This document shows, in pieces, positions 15,775 to 23,384 of a stretch of DNA of 25,102 nucleotides. Both the position numbers and the translations under genes were made by a program. The stretch lies in assembly GCA_964508185.1 (NCBI GenBank), contig CAZDSS010000032.1:1-25102 (forward strand). Direction: 5' to 3'. The notes under the pieces were generated by a model that saw only the letters and a list, made by a program, of their open reading frames with translations, had not been told where the DNA came from and made no database searches. Every line of letters begins with the position of its first letter. Positions within the stretch are counted from its first letter, which is position 1. Origin of the DNA: CAZDSS01 sp964508185. GTDB taxonomy: Bacteria > Pseudomonadota > Alphaproteobacteria > Sphingomonadales > Govanellaceae.

Positions 15775-15810
15775 CCCCGGTGCGACCCCATGCGCACCGG
15801 GGATCTTTTT
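15775..15810 (+). terminator. Rho-independent terminator after the TonB receptor
   Basis: CCCCGGTGCG (15775-15784) and CGCACCGGGG (15793-15802) form a perfect 10-bp stem with an 8-nt loop, followed by ATC and TTTTT (15806-15810). It separates the receptor from the SnoaL-like gene, which therefore needs read-through or its own promoter. Confidence 0.88.
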
Positions 15811-15842
15811 CTCCGTCACACGGCAAATACGGGAGGCCGCAG

Positions 15843-16256
15843 ATGAACGACATTGGCGACAGGCTCGCGATCCAGGATCTCCGCGCCCGCTGGGGGGAGT
15901 CGGTGAACAGCCGCGATGAAGGAATGTTCCGCGCGCTATGGGATGAGAATGGGGAATGGAAGCTCTTCGACCCTGAGCCCATCGTCGGGCGGGACAATAT
16001 CGTCGCCGCCTGGCTGAAGGCGCTCGCGCAGTTCCCGCGGGCCATGATGTTCATGTCCCCTGGGCATCTTGCGATCGCCGGCGACACGGCGACCGGCAAG
16101 GTCTACAATTTCGAGGTGGGCGCGACGGCGGACGGCCGCAACATCCGCATCTTCAGCAGCTATGACGACGCCTATGTGAAGCGGGACGGCCAATGGCTGT
16201 TCGCCCGCCGGACGTTCTCCCTGATGCACATGGAGGACTACCGGACGGGCGAATGA
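15843..16256 (+). CDS. SnoaL-like/NTF2-fold protein (137 aa)
   Basis: A 137-residue single-domain protein from ATG 15843, with GGGAGG nearby upstream. 'IGDRLAIQDLRARWGESVNSRDEGM' is the two-helix start of a SnoaL-like cone fold; 'FRALWDENGEWKL', 'IVGRDNIVAAWLKAL' and 'YVKRDGQWLFARRTFSL' are the usual strand/helix pattern. Such proteins may be isomerases, dehydratases or the small beta subunits that accompany Rieske oxygenases. It follows the Rieske/TonB receptor pair, separated from it by the terminator, and ends 24 nt before the stop of the convergent flavoprotein. Substrate and catalytic role are not determined. The same fold is found in the 146-residue protein at 19835-20275. Confidence 0.82.
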   Translation: MNDIGDRLAIQDLRARWGESVNSRDEGMFRALWDENGEWKLFDPEPIVGRDNIVAAWLKALAQFPRAMMFMSPGHLAIAGDTATGKVYNFEVGATADGRNIRIFSSYDDAYVKRDGQWLFARRTFSLMHMEDYRTGE

Positions 16257-16271
16257 AGGTATCGGGGATAA

Positions 16272-16293
16272 GGTCGAGGCTCAGGCCTCGACC
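16272..16293. terminator. Hairpin at the stop of the flavoprotein gene (weak terminator candidate)
   Basis: GGTCGAGGC-TCAG-GCCTCGACC is a perfect 9-bp stem with a 4-nt loop that includes the stop codon of the minus-strand flavoprotein gene. No T-run follows on either strand. It lies between convergent genes, where it could act on both transcripts. Confidence 0.4.
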
Positions 16294-17405
16294 ATTCCCA
16301 TGAGGTTCGACAGGGCGTCGGCGAATTCGTTCTTGAAGTCCTGCACCACGGCCGCGGCGGAGCGGACGTTGTCCACAAGGCCCACCCCCTGGCCGACCCA
16401 GTAGCTCACCAGCTCGGCCGCCTTCGGATTGCCGTTCTGGGCCGCCTTCTCGATGAGCTGGAAGGTCGGGATGCTGATCATGGACATGAGCGGCATGGGC
16501 AGCGCGCCGGGGCTGTCGGGACCATCCCAGGCCGCGTGCCAGGCGGAGCGCAGCTGACGGCTCGGCTTGCCCGTGCGGGTGGGGGAGCGGACGGTATCGC
16601 GCGAGCTTGCGGTGACCATCTTGTCGCGGAAGACTTCGCTGGTCTCCGCTTCGGTCGTCGCGAGCCACACGGAGCCGGTCCAGGCGCCCGCCGCGCCCAT
16701 GGCCATGCAGCCCGCCATCTGCGCCCCGGTCATGATGCCGCCCGCGGCGAGCACCGGCACCGGCCGGATGGGCGCGATGGCCTTGATGACCTCGGGCACG
16801 AGGACGAGGGTCGAGACCTCGCCGCAATGGCCGCCCGCTTCACTCCCCTGGGCGACGAGCACATCCACGCCCGCTTCCACCTGACGGATCGCATGTTCCT
16901 TGGCGCCCACCAGCGCGCCCACGGGCACGCCGTGCTTGCGCGCCCGCTCGATCATGGATGCGGGCGCGATCCCCAGCGCATTGACGATCAGACGGATGGG
17001 GTGGCGGAAGGCGACGTCCATCAGGGCTTCGGCCACTTCCGGCATGGTGACGGGAAGGGAGCTGCTGACCACGTCCTTCTCGCTCGCCTCGATCCCGTGG
17101 CGCTTCAGGAGATCCACGGTGAAATCCACGTATTTCTTCGGGATTTGCGATACGAGCTCGTCAAGGCTCGCGGTGAGCCCGATCTTCTGATGCTCGGGGA
17201 TCAGGATGTCGACGCCATAGGGCTTGCCGTCCACATGGGCGTCGATCCAGGCGAGTTCCTGTTCCAATGTCTCCGGCGTGAAGCTGCTGCCGCCCAGCAC
17301 CCCGAAGCCGCCGGCGCGGCTTACGGCTGCGACCACGTCGCGGCAGTGGCTGAATGCGAACAGGGGGAATTCCACCCCTGTCAGTTCCTGAATGGTGGCG
17401 GCCAT
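16281..17405 (-). CDS. Nitronate monooxygenase/2-nitropropane dioxygenase-like FMN enzyme
   Basis: 374 residues from ATG 17405, which has GAGGAGG upstream; an ATG 11 codons further upstream is less well placed. The TIM-barrel flavoprotein pattern is clear: 'EFPLFAFSHCRDVVAAVSRA', 'GGFGVLGGSSF', 'KPYGVDILIP', 'VDVLVAQGSEAGGHCGEVS' with His193 at the position of the catalytic His of class I nitronate monooxygenases, and FMN phosphate-binding 'PVLAAGGIMTG' and 'MGAAGAWTGS'. Family members oxidise alkyl nitronates, but many relatives are NAD(P)H:quinone reductases or enoyl-type reductases, so the reaction is open. A long insert at residues ~70-120 and a C-terminal extension vary within the family. 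It is divergent from a LysR regulator that probably controls it. An organic-nitrogen substrate would suit the nearby aldoxime genes, but this is only context. Confidence 0.87.
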   Translation of the reverse strand: MAATIQELTGVEFPLFAFSHCRDVVAAVSRAGGFGVLGGSSFTPETLEQELAWIDAHVDGKPYGVDILIPEHQKIGLTASLDELVSQIPKKYVDFTVDLLKRHGIEASEKDVVSSSLPVTMPEVAEALMDVAFRHPIRLIVNALGIAPASMIERARKHGVPVGALVGAKEHAIRQVEAGVDVLVAQGSEAGGHCGEVSTLVLVPEVIKAIAPIRPVPVLAAGGIMTGAQMAGCMAMGAAGAWTGSVWLATTEAETSEVFRDKMVTASSRDTVRSPTRTGKPSRQLRSAWHAAWDGPDSPGALPMPLMSMISIPTFQLIEKAAQNGNPKAAELVSYWVGQGVGLVDNVRSAAAVVQDFKNEFADALSNLMGMVEA

Positions 17406-17472
17406 TATCTTGCCTCCTCTGTTCTTGTGATTGCCCAAGTTGGAATCTGGCAGAGCGGCCGCCGCCGGGCCA

Positions 17473-17499
17473 ATATTATGATGCCGTGATTAATAATAT
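17473..17499. promoter_or_regulatory. AT-rich palindrome in the LysR/flavoprotein divergent promoter
   Basis: ATATTAT (17473-17479) and ATAATAT (17493-17499) are exact inverse copies separated by 13 nt, in an otherwise GC-rich region. The element lies 18 bp before the LysR start codon and 67 bp before the divergent gene start, the usual place for a LysR-type recognition site that both autoregulates and activates the divergent gene. Confidence 0.6.
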
Positions 17500-17517
17500 C
17501 AGGGTATAAGTGGAGGC

Positions 17518-18441
17518 ATGATCGACGTCCGGCTTCTTCTGCAATTCGCCGCGGTGGCGGAGACCTTGTCCTTCACGGAGGCTGCGCGCCTTCTCGGCAT
17601 GGCGCAGCCGCGCCTGTCGCTGCAGATCCGCAAGCTCGAGGAGCAGCTGGGCGTGGTCCTGTTCGCCCGCAGCACGCGCCATGTGGCGCTGACCGCCCAC
17701 GGGCAGGAGCTGTTCCAATTGGTGCGGCCCCTTGCAAGCCTCACCCGGTCGACCCTCGAGGAAGTGGAGCGCATGCGCCTCGGCCAGGGGGGCAGGCTGC
17801 GCATCGGCACGGTGCCGCTCGGCGAGCCGTCCCTCGTCCTCGCATCCGTCCTCGGCCAGTTCTCCACCGCCAATCAGACCATCGACGTGGAGGTGGAGCC
17901 GGGCGGCATCGACAGCAATCTCGACCGCCTGCGCCAGGGCGATCTCGACATCGCGGCGCTCACCGATTTCGGGGAGCATGAGGATCTCGAGACGTTCCGC
18001 CTGCAGGAACTGTCATTCTCCGCCATGTTCCGGGAGGATGACCCGCTCGCCGCCCGCGACCTGGTCACGCCCGCGGATCTCCAGGGGCGGAAGGTCGCCA
18101 TGTTCCCGCGCCGCCGCGCCCCCGATTTCTTCGACACGTTCTATGTGCCGCTGATGGAGGCGGGGGCGGATCCGGTATTCGTCCCCGAACTCAGGCGCTC
18201 GCTTCTCCGCGATCATCCCGATCTGGTGGTCACCACCATCGTTCCCGCGCCCGCGGCCGCCACGCTCCGCCACGGCATCAGCCGCCGTCCCATCGGCGGG
18301 CTGCCGGACCTGTGGCTGTCGCTTCTCCGCCTCAAGGACCGTCCCCATTCCCGCGTCGCGCGCCAGTTCTGGGATTTCGCGCGGGCAAAGGCCGGACACG
18401 GCCGCGCGACGCGCCGCGCGGCCGTTCCCGTGGGCCACTGA
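17518..18441 (+). CDS. LysR-type transcriptional regulator
   Basis: 307 residues, the normal LysR length. The N-terminal winged HTH (1-60) reads 'LLLQFAAVAETLSFTEAARL', 'LGMAQPRLSLQIRKLEEQLG' and 'VVLFARSTRHVALTAHGQEL', an excellent LysR signature. The linker helix and periplasmic-binding-like effector domain (~90-295) follow, with 'LRIGTVPLGEPSLVLASVLG' as its first strand. It is transcribed divergently from the flavoprotein gene with 112 bp between start codons, the classical LysR arrangement. Its stop is 6 nt from the stop of the convergent Rieske gene. GGAGG is close to the ATG. The co-inducer is unknown. Confidence 0.94.
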   Translation: MIDVRLLLQFAAVAETLSFTEAARLLGMAQPRLSLQIRKLEEQLGVVLFARSTRHVALTAHGQELFQLVRPLASLTRSTLEEVERMRLGQGGRLRIGTVPLGEPSLVLASVLGQFSTANQTIDVEVEPGGIDSNLDRLRQGDLDIAALTDFGEHEDLETFRLQELSFSAMFREDDPLAARDLVTPADLQGRKVAMFPRRRAPDFFDTFYVPLMEAGADPVFVPELRRSLLRDHPDLVVTTIVPAPAAATLRHGISRRPIGGLPDLWLSLLRLKDRPHSRVARQFWDFARAKAGHGRATRRAAVPVGH

Positions 18442-18458
18442 CGGCGCTTACCGCCGTC
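18440..18458. terminator. Short hairpin between LysR and Rieske stops
   Basis: GACGGCG-CTTAC-CGCCGTC forms a 7-bp stem covering the two convergent stop codons. There is no T-run, so termination activity is uncertain. Confidence 0.35.
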
Positions 18459-19791
18459 CTTCCAGATAGTCGTTGAGAACCTCGTGGAAGCGGCGCACGC
18501 GGGTTTCCTGGCCCGACAGATAGCAATCCTCGAACGCCATGGAGCGCAGGCCGCGCTGCTGGGTTTCGGCGAGTGACAGATCCTGTGACAGGAAGTCGCC
18601 CTGGGCGATCGCCGCCTTGTAGTCGGTGAAGCTGCCCGCCTCGTGTTCCGCCTCCTCGTAGGGTCGCATGCCGTACAGGGTCGGAACCTCCGTCGCCCCC
18701 TCGACCCGCGGCACCAGATACCAGTAGTCGAAGGTGGACCAGTTGGGATCGTCCGGATCGGGCTCGGTGCGGAAGACGTGCAGGCCCTCGGGCGTGCCGG
18801 TAAGCGTCAGGTTCGGGAAGCAGGTATGGTGGAACTGGTCCGTGAGCTCGTCGTCCGTCAGCTTCTCGAAATGCTTGAACCCCCGCGCGGGGCCGAGCCG
18901 CCGCCGCGCCTGCTGGAGCGCAAGGCGCGCTTCCTGCGCCCGGCCCTGATAGTCGTCGGGATTGATGTCCCATTCCCGGAGGATGTCCGCCCACAAGGGC
19001 TGCACCTCGTCCTTGACGGGCGAGCGGGTCGAGGGCTGAAGCTTCTCGATCATCCGGTTATGGCCGGTCGGATACATTTCGAAGATGGTGGTCGAATAGT
19101 GGTCGTCGATGAACGGCATGAACTGGGGATGCACCGACGGGATGTGGTAGGACTCGTTGAAATTGTCCGACGCAAACTTCCAGTTGGTGTTGACCCGAAG
19201 CGTCCGCCATACCACCCGCACATGGTTTTCAAGGTCGCGGTTGCCGAGCAGGGTCGGGATGGGATCGAGATATTCGAGCAGGGGCTTCGCATCGGGATCG
19301 AAGCTCCAGAACACGAAGCCGCCCCAGGTGGCGCAGGGCAGTTCCTTGAGCCGGAGCTTGCCGCAGGGATTGCCCTGGGGGAAGTCCTCGGGGTCCTGAA
19401 CCCAGTCGAGCATGCCGTCGAAGCCGTATCGCCAGCTGTGATAGGGGCAGGTGAAGCCGTCCCGCACATGGCCTTCCTCGCCGGAGACCAGCCGGTTGCC
19501 GCGATGCATGCAGACATTGAAGAAGGCGCGGATGGAGCCGTCCTGCTGCTTCACCATGACGACGGATTCATGGCGGAAGTTGTGGACGATATAGTCGCCC
19601 GGCTCCTCGAGCTGGGCGGTGCGGCCGCCGAGATGCCACACGCGCTTCCACATATGCTCCCATTCCCGCTCGGCGAAGTCCCTGGACCAGTAGCGGTCGC
19701 CGGTGATCCGGTCGCCCCGGGCGCGGGGCAGTTCCGCGGCCGGATGGGTCGGATAGGTCGGGGCCTGATCCGGGTTCTTGAGGTTCCTCAT
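18448..19791 (-). CDS. Rieske non-heme iron oxygenase, alpha subunit (447 aa)
   Basis: Rieske cluster ligands are Cys94-x-His96 (CMHRGNRLVSG) and Cys115-x2-His118 (CPYHSW). The catalytic domain has 'NTNWKFASDNFNESYHIPSV' with His216 and, next, His221; the probable carboxylate ligand is Asp404 in 'FLSQDLSLAETQQRG'. The bridge residue is Glu213, not the Asp of naphthalene dioxygenase. ATG 19791 is used; GTG 19794 one codon upstream has equally good spacing to AGGAG. The protein would hydroxylate or dealkylate with O2 and electrons from a reductase that is not encoded here. It follows a SnoaL-like gene by about 40 nt on the same strand; a NTF2-fold protein beside a Rieske alpha subunit may be its beta subunit. 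It shares the ligand spacing but little else with the Rieske at 11887-13107, so the two are not recent duplicates. Confidence 0.93.
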   Translation of the reverse strand: MRNLKNPDQAPTYPTHPAAELPRARGDRITGDRYWSRDFAEREWEHMWKRVWHLGGRTAQLEEPGDYIVHNFRHESVVMVKQQDGSIRAFFNVCMHRGNRLVSGEEGHVRDGFTCPYHSWRYGFDGMLDWVQDPEDFPQGNPCGKLRLKELPCATWGGFVFWSFDPDAKPLLEYLDPIPTLLGNRDLENHVRVVWRTLRVNTNWKFASDNFNESYHIPSVHPQFMPFIDDHYSTTIFEMYPTGHNRMIEKLQPSTRSPVKDEVQPLWADILREWDINPDDYQGRAQEARLALQQARRRLGPARGFKHFEKLTDDELTDQFHHTCFPNLTLTGTPEGLHVFRTEPDPDDPNWSTFDYWYLVPRVEGATEVPTLYGMRPYEEAEHEAGSFTDYKAAIAQGDFLSQDLSLAETQQRGLRSMAFEDCYLSGQETRVRRFHEVLNDYLEGRR

Positions 19792-19834
19792 CACGCTTTA
19801 CTCCTGGAATGATGTCGCGCGCTGATCCCGCGGA

Positions 19835-20275
19835 TCAGTGGTCGGCATGGATTTCTTCAAGCGACGCGGGCATGGGCATGCCGGGGGAGATGCGGTAGTT
19901 GTCGCACTTCCAGCCTTCCGCCGTGCGCACGCAGCTCATGCGGTAGCGCACATGGACATGCACCTCGTTCCCGTCCTTCGCGCGGCCCAGGCCCTGGACA
20001 TAGGCCCGCATCACCGCCCGCTCGCCGTCATAGGTTTCGACCCGGAAATTGGTGATGTAATGGGTATGGTGGGACATGTCGGCGAAGACGTTCTCGTAGA
20101 ACTTCCGGAATTCCGCCTTGCCGTGCATGGCGGCAAGCCCGATGTCGGAGAAGTCCAGCACCGCATCGTCGGTGAAAAGGTCAAGGAGCTCGTCGACGTC
20201 GGTCAACTTGTCCACCGCATAGCAGTAATCGGTCATGAGATCCTGCAGGGCGAGGCGCTCTTCGATGGGGATCAT
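19835..20275 (-). CDS. SnoaL-like/NTF2-fold protein, possible oxygenase beta subunit (146 aa)
   Basis: 146 residues from ATG 20275 with GGAGGAG upstream. 'IEERLALQDLMTDYCYAVDK' then 'LTDVDELLDLFTDDAVLDFS' is the typical opening of SnoaL_4-like proteins; 'HYITNFRVETYDGERAVMRA' and 'RYRMSCVRTAEGWKCDNYRI' complete the cone-shaped fold. It is the first gene of a two-gene unit with the 447-aa Rieske oxygenase. Rieske beta subunits share this fold, so a structural subunit role is likely, but a separate isomerase or dehydratase is also possible. Residues 28-42 (DELLDLFTDDAVLDF) are very acidic. It is divergent from the EamA transporter with 154 bp between starts. Confidence 0.85.
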   Translation of the reverse strand: MIPIEERLALQDLMTDYCYAVDKLTDVDELLDLFTDDAVLDFSDIGLAAMHGKAEFRKFYENVFADMSHHTHYITNFRVETYDGERAVMRAYVQGLGRAKDGNEVHVHVRYRMSCVRTAEGWKCDNYRISPGMPMPASLEEIHADH

Positions 20276-20429
20276 GGCTGTACTCCTCCGACGATTGATC
20301 GGGGCTTCGGCTTGGTGGCCCCGGAAATACGAACGTCTTCAGTCTAGCCCCCCGTTCCCGTCCCTTGACCTGTCCGTTCCGGCAGAATCCCGCTGCCATG
20401 CCGTTGCAAAGCGTGATATGTGAGCGCCC

Positions 20430-21344
20430 ATGGACCCGGATGTCAGCCCACGCGCCTACGCCATATCGCTGTTCGCCCTCATCTTCGGCGCGCTGGCGGT
20501 GGGCTTTTCCCCCATCTTCGTGCGCTTCGCCGATGCGGGGCCGGCGACCACCGGATTCTGGCGCCTGCTTCTCGCATCCCCCGCCTTCCTCCTGCTCTGG
20601 ACCTGGCGGTCGGGCGGGGGGCAGGTGGGGCGGAGCCTCAGGGCGATCCGCATGCCGCTCGTGGTCGGCGGCCTGTTCTTCGCGACCGACATGTGGATGT
20701 GGAACGCGTCGGTCGAACTGTCGACCGTGGCGAAGGCGACCTTGCTAGCCTGTCTCGCACCCATCTTCGTCGCCCTCTATGCGGTCGTGGTGCTGCGGCA
20801 AAGGCTGCGCTGGCCGCTTGCGCTCGGGCTGGTCATAGCGATCGCCGGCACGGTGCTCCTCGTCATGCCGGAGCTGGACTTCGGCGTCGGGCTCGGCGAG
20901 GCGCTGGGGCTCGGGGCGGGGATCTGCTATGCCGGATATATAATCGCCGTGGCCGCCGAAAGATCCCATCGTACCACGCTCGAGGTGATGGCGGTGACAT
21001 CCCTTGCGTCAGCGGGCGCTTTATTCTTCCCCGCGGCCTCCGAAGGGGCGCTTGTGCCGTCGGACGGCCACACCTGGGCGAGCCTGTTCGCCCTGGCGCT
21101 CCTGTGCCATGTGGCGGGGCAGGGGCTCATCGCCTATGCCCTTGCCAACCTTCCGGTGGTGATCGGAAGCCTCGGCCTCCTGCTGCAGCCGGTGAGCGCC
21201 GCGATCCTCGCCTGGATCCTGTTCGGCGAAAGCATGACGGCGGTGGAAGGTGCGGGCGCGGTCCTCATCATCCTCGCCCTCGTCCTCGTCAACAGCTTCC
21301 GCGCCGCCGCGGCGGCCGGTCAGAACGGCTCCGCCGCGAAATAG
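20430..21344 (+). CDS. EamA/DMT-superfamily transporter (10 TM)
   Basis: 304 residues, almost all hydrophobic, with about ten transmembrane helices in two EamA repeats (~12-145 and ~157-295). The first repeat shows 'FALIFGALAVGFSPIFVRFA' and 'TTGFWRLLLASPAFLLL'; a similar pattern returns near 'VIGSLGLLLQPVSAAILAWI' and 'LFGESMTAVEGAGAVLIILA', the conserved end of EamA proteins. These inner-membrane carriers usually export amino acids or metabolites, sometimes import. The start ATG 20430 has only a weak Shine-Dalgarno. The 3' end overlaps the convergent aldoxime dehydratase gene by 25 bp. Whether it moves an aldoxime-related compound is unknown. Confidence 0.9.
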   Translation: MDPDVSPRAYAISLFALIFGALAVGFSPIFVRFADAGPATTGFWRLLLASPAFLLLWTWRSGGGQVGRSLRAIRMPLVVGGLFFATDMWMWNASVELSTVAKATLLACLAPIFVALYAVVVLRQRLRWPLALGLVIAIAGTVLLVMPELDFGVGLGEALGLGAGICYAGYIIAVAAERSHRTTLEVMAVTSLASAGALFFPAASEGALVPSDGHTWASLFALALLCHVAGQGLIAYALANLPVVIGSLGLLLQPVSAAILAWILFGESMTAVEGAGAVLIILALVLVNSFRAAAAAGQNGSAAK

Positions 21345-22333
21345 GGCAGAAAGCCCGAATCCGGCGGGCAGTTCACATATTCGGCGGTTCCCGTACCTGC
21401 GGGCAGGACCGTCACCTCGTGCCACAGCTTGAGATCGATGGCGAAGTTGCGCTGCTGCACCATGTGGTGAAAGGCGCCGAAGATCTTGAGATGGGTGGGA
21501 TGGCTTTTCGCCCATTGTTCGAGATGGCCGAGGGACAGGAAGCAGGCGCTGGCGAAGGTCTTCTTCTCAGGCGTCCCGTCGGCCGCCACCTGATCCATGA
21601 AGCGGCAGCTGAGGCAGCCGGTCTCATGCGGGTTGTCGCGCAGGAAGTCCATGCCCGCACGCAGCGCCGGGTACACTTCCCGCTCGTAGAGCTCCAGCTC
21701 CTCCGGCCCGCAATCGGTCCAGTTCTGGCCCGACCGGATGAGGCAGAGATTGGCGGGCAAGGCGACGCGCAGGCGCTTTCCAGCCGCGGACACGGGCTGG
21801 CGCGGCACGGACTCAAGGGGTGAGAGCAGCGGGTCGGACGCCGATTGCGGAATGCGGTCGCGCGCCGATCCCCAATAGGCATGGGCCCTCACTGGCCCGA
21901 CGATCTCCCGCCCCGCCTCCGCGATGCCGATGGGGCTCGTGGACGAAATGAGAGTTTCGAAATGCGAAAGTGGCGGCTGCCACACCTCCCGCCAATAGCC
22001 GCAAGCGTCGTCGAGCCGCGAAGGCGCGTGCCACCAGGATGCGACCGGCTCGGACGCCTCCCAGGCCGCAAACCGCGCGGGGGCGGTCCAGTAGAGGATG
22101 AACACCTCCTGCGCCCTTCCCTGCGCGTCCCTGAAACGAGCGCGGTTGACGACCGCGGGGCCGTGGGGGGCCTGCCGCGCCGCCTGCATCCAGTCCACGA
22201 AGGCGGCGGCCCCGGCGTTCGCGTCGTCCGGGGCGATGCAGCCGTAATAGGCCATCACCACCTGCCGCACCTCCGGGTCGAAGGCGGCGGAGAATGCGGG
22301 ATAGGGCGGCTCCCAATCAGCGGGTGTCGGCAT
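21320..22333 (-). CDS. oxd: Aldoxime dehydratase (heme lyase)
   Basis: 337 residues from ATG 22333 ('MPTPADWEPPYPAFSAAFDP'); the longer frame upstream is antisense-like within the nitrilase gene and is rejected. Aldoxime dehydratases are about 350 residues. Family landmarks recalled from OxdA/OxdRE are present: 'HAYWGSARDRIPQS' (Arg158, equivalent to Arg178), 'LCLIRSGQNWTDCG' (Ser201, equivalent to Ser219), 'WAKSHPTHLKIF' (His281, proximal heme ligand, equivalent to His299) and 'LKLWHEVTVL' (His305, distal catalytic His, equivalent to His320). 'EYVNCPPDSGFLPY' matches the conserved C-terminus. It dehydrates an aldoxime to a nitrile with ferrous heme. The start overlaps the nitrilase stop by 17 bp, so translation is probably coupled and the nitrile is passed to the nitrilase. 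Phenylacetaldoxime or indole-3-acetaldoxime are plausible substrates, but this is not shown. Confidence 0.93.
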   Translation of the reverse strand: MPTPADWEPPYPAFSAAFDPEVRQVVMAYYGCIAPDDANAGAAAFVDWMQAARQAPHGPAVVNRARFRDAQGRAQEVFILYWTAPARFAAWEASEPVASWWHAPSRLDDACGYWREVWQPPLSHFETLISSTSPIGIAEAGREIVGPVRAHAYWGSARDRIPQSASDPLLSPLESVPRQPVSAAGKRLRVALPANLCLIRSGQNWTDCGPEELELYEREVYPALRAGMDFLRDNPHETGCLSCRFMDQVAADGTPEKKTFASACFLSLGHLEQWAKSHPTHLKIFGAFHHMVQQRNFAIDLKLWHEVTVLPAGTGTAEYVNCPPDSGFLPYFAAEPF

Positions 22334-23384
22334 CGTGCTCCGCCTCGCATTCGTGGTCGGGCATCTCCACCTCACTATAGCGTCGAACCCTCTCCATATC
22401 CATGTATTCGACGGGGTTCCCGGCGCTGCGGCTGAGGAGAAGGCGGGTCGCATCTGGCCTTGCGTAATGGCCTGCGGGATCCGCCGCGGCCTTGGCGAGC
22501 GGGATCATGTCGAGATCGATCTCCGCATAGACGAGGCCTTCCTGGTCCTCGGGCAGGATCTCGCTTAACAGCCGGCCGTCGGGCCCGTAGATCCGGGCAT
22601 GGCCGCCGCCCGCGCGGATGAGCTCCCGCTTGTCCGGCGTGTCGCAGATGGCGTCCACCAGCGCTTCCGAAATGGTGGCGCAGGGGGCGATCACATAGCA
22701 CTGGCCCTCCACCGCATAGACGAGGCTTGCCGCCGTATTCACCTCGGGCCCCAGCATGTGGGCCTGCTTCTCGTACAGGCTGAAGCTCGGCCAGGCGGCC
22801 ACGTGGACCTGCTCGTTCATGGCATAGAGCGCATACTTTGACAGGGGCTGCAGATGCTCCCAGCAGCACAGCATGCCGATACGGCCGAGCGGCGTCTGAT
22901 GCACGGCAAGGTCGGCGCCGTGCCCGTCGCCGAACACCGTGCGCTCCACATGGGTGGGCTTGAGCTTGCGGCGGGCGGTGACGATGTCCCCCTCGTCATC
23001 GATCAGCATCTGGGAGATATAGAGGCTGCCGCCCATCTTCTCGGTGAAGCCGAGGGCGACCCAGATCCCGGCCTCCGCCGCCGCCTCGCGGATGCGCAGG
23101 GTGTCCGCGCTGTCCACTTCCAGGGCGTTGGCGTGGTAACGCTGCACGAACTGCATCCCCCAGGCCGGGGAATCGAGCCACACATACCACGGATAGCCGG
23201 GGATCCAGCATTCCGGGAAGGCGATCAGGCGGGCGCCGGCGTCGGCGGCCTCGCGGATGAGATCGATGGTCTTGTCCACCGTCGCGGCGCGATCGTAGAA
23301 GACCGGGGCCGCCTGCACGGCGGCGACCTTGTAGCGGGTGTGAAGCGGCGCCTCAGAGGCCTGGTTGCGGGCTGTTGCGGTCAT
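22317..23384 (-). CDS. Nitrilase
   Basis: 355 residues, the usual nitrilase length. The catalytic triad of the superfamily is visible: Glu58 in 'IAFPECWIPGYPWYVWL', Lys140 in 'ARRKLKPTHVERTVFGDG', and Cys174 in 'IGMLCCWEHLQPL'. The 'CWEHLQP' and 'KLKPTHVERTVFG' motifs separate true nitrilases (EC 3.5.5) from amidases. It hydrolyses a nitrile directly to the carboxylic acid and ammonia. It is the first gene of the operon with the aldoxime dehydratase and is divergent from the AraC regulator. Its Shine-Dalgarno (AGGAGAGAG) is a little far from ATG 23384, but no upstream in-frame start exists. Arylacetonitrile-type specificity fits the pairing with an aldoxime dehydratase but is inferred. Confidence 0.94.
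   Translation of the reverse strand: MTATARNQASEAPLHTRYKVAAVQAAPVFYDRAATVDKTIDLIREAADAGARLIAFPECWIPGYPWYVWLDSPAWGMQFVQRYHANALEVDSADTLRIREAAAEAGIWVALGFTEKMGGSLYISQMLIDDEGDIVTARRKLKPTHVERTVFGDGHGADLAVHQTPLGRIGMLCCWEHLQPLSKYALYAMNEQVHVAAWPSFSLYEKQAHMLGPEVNTAASLVYAVEGQCYVIAPCATISEALVDAICDTPDKRELIRAGGGHARIYGPDGRLLSEILPEDQEGLVYAEIDLDMIPLAKAAADPAGHYARPDATRLLLSRSAGNPVEYMDMERVRRYSEVEMPDHECEAEHDADTR

Noticed and set aside
13370..16099. A 909-codon open frame on the minus strand opposite the TonB receptor
   Set aside because: It is antisense to an unmistakable receptor gene, has no domain motifs, is rich in Arg/Val/His/Ala as expected for GC-rich antisense codons, and crosses the terminator.
11887..19791. 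Idea that the two Rieske genes are a recent duplication
   Set aside because: Although the ligand positions coincide (Glu213, His216, His221), the surrounding sequences and lengths differ greatly.
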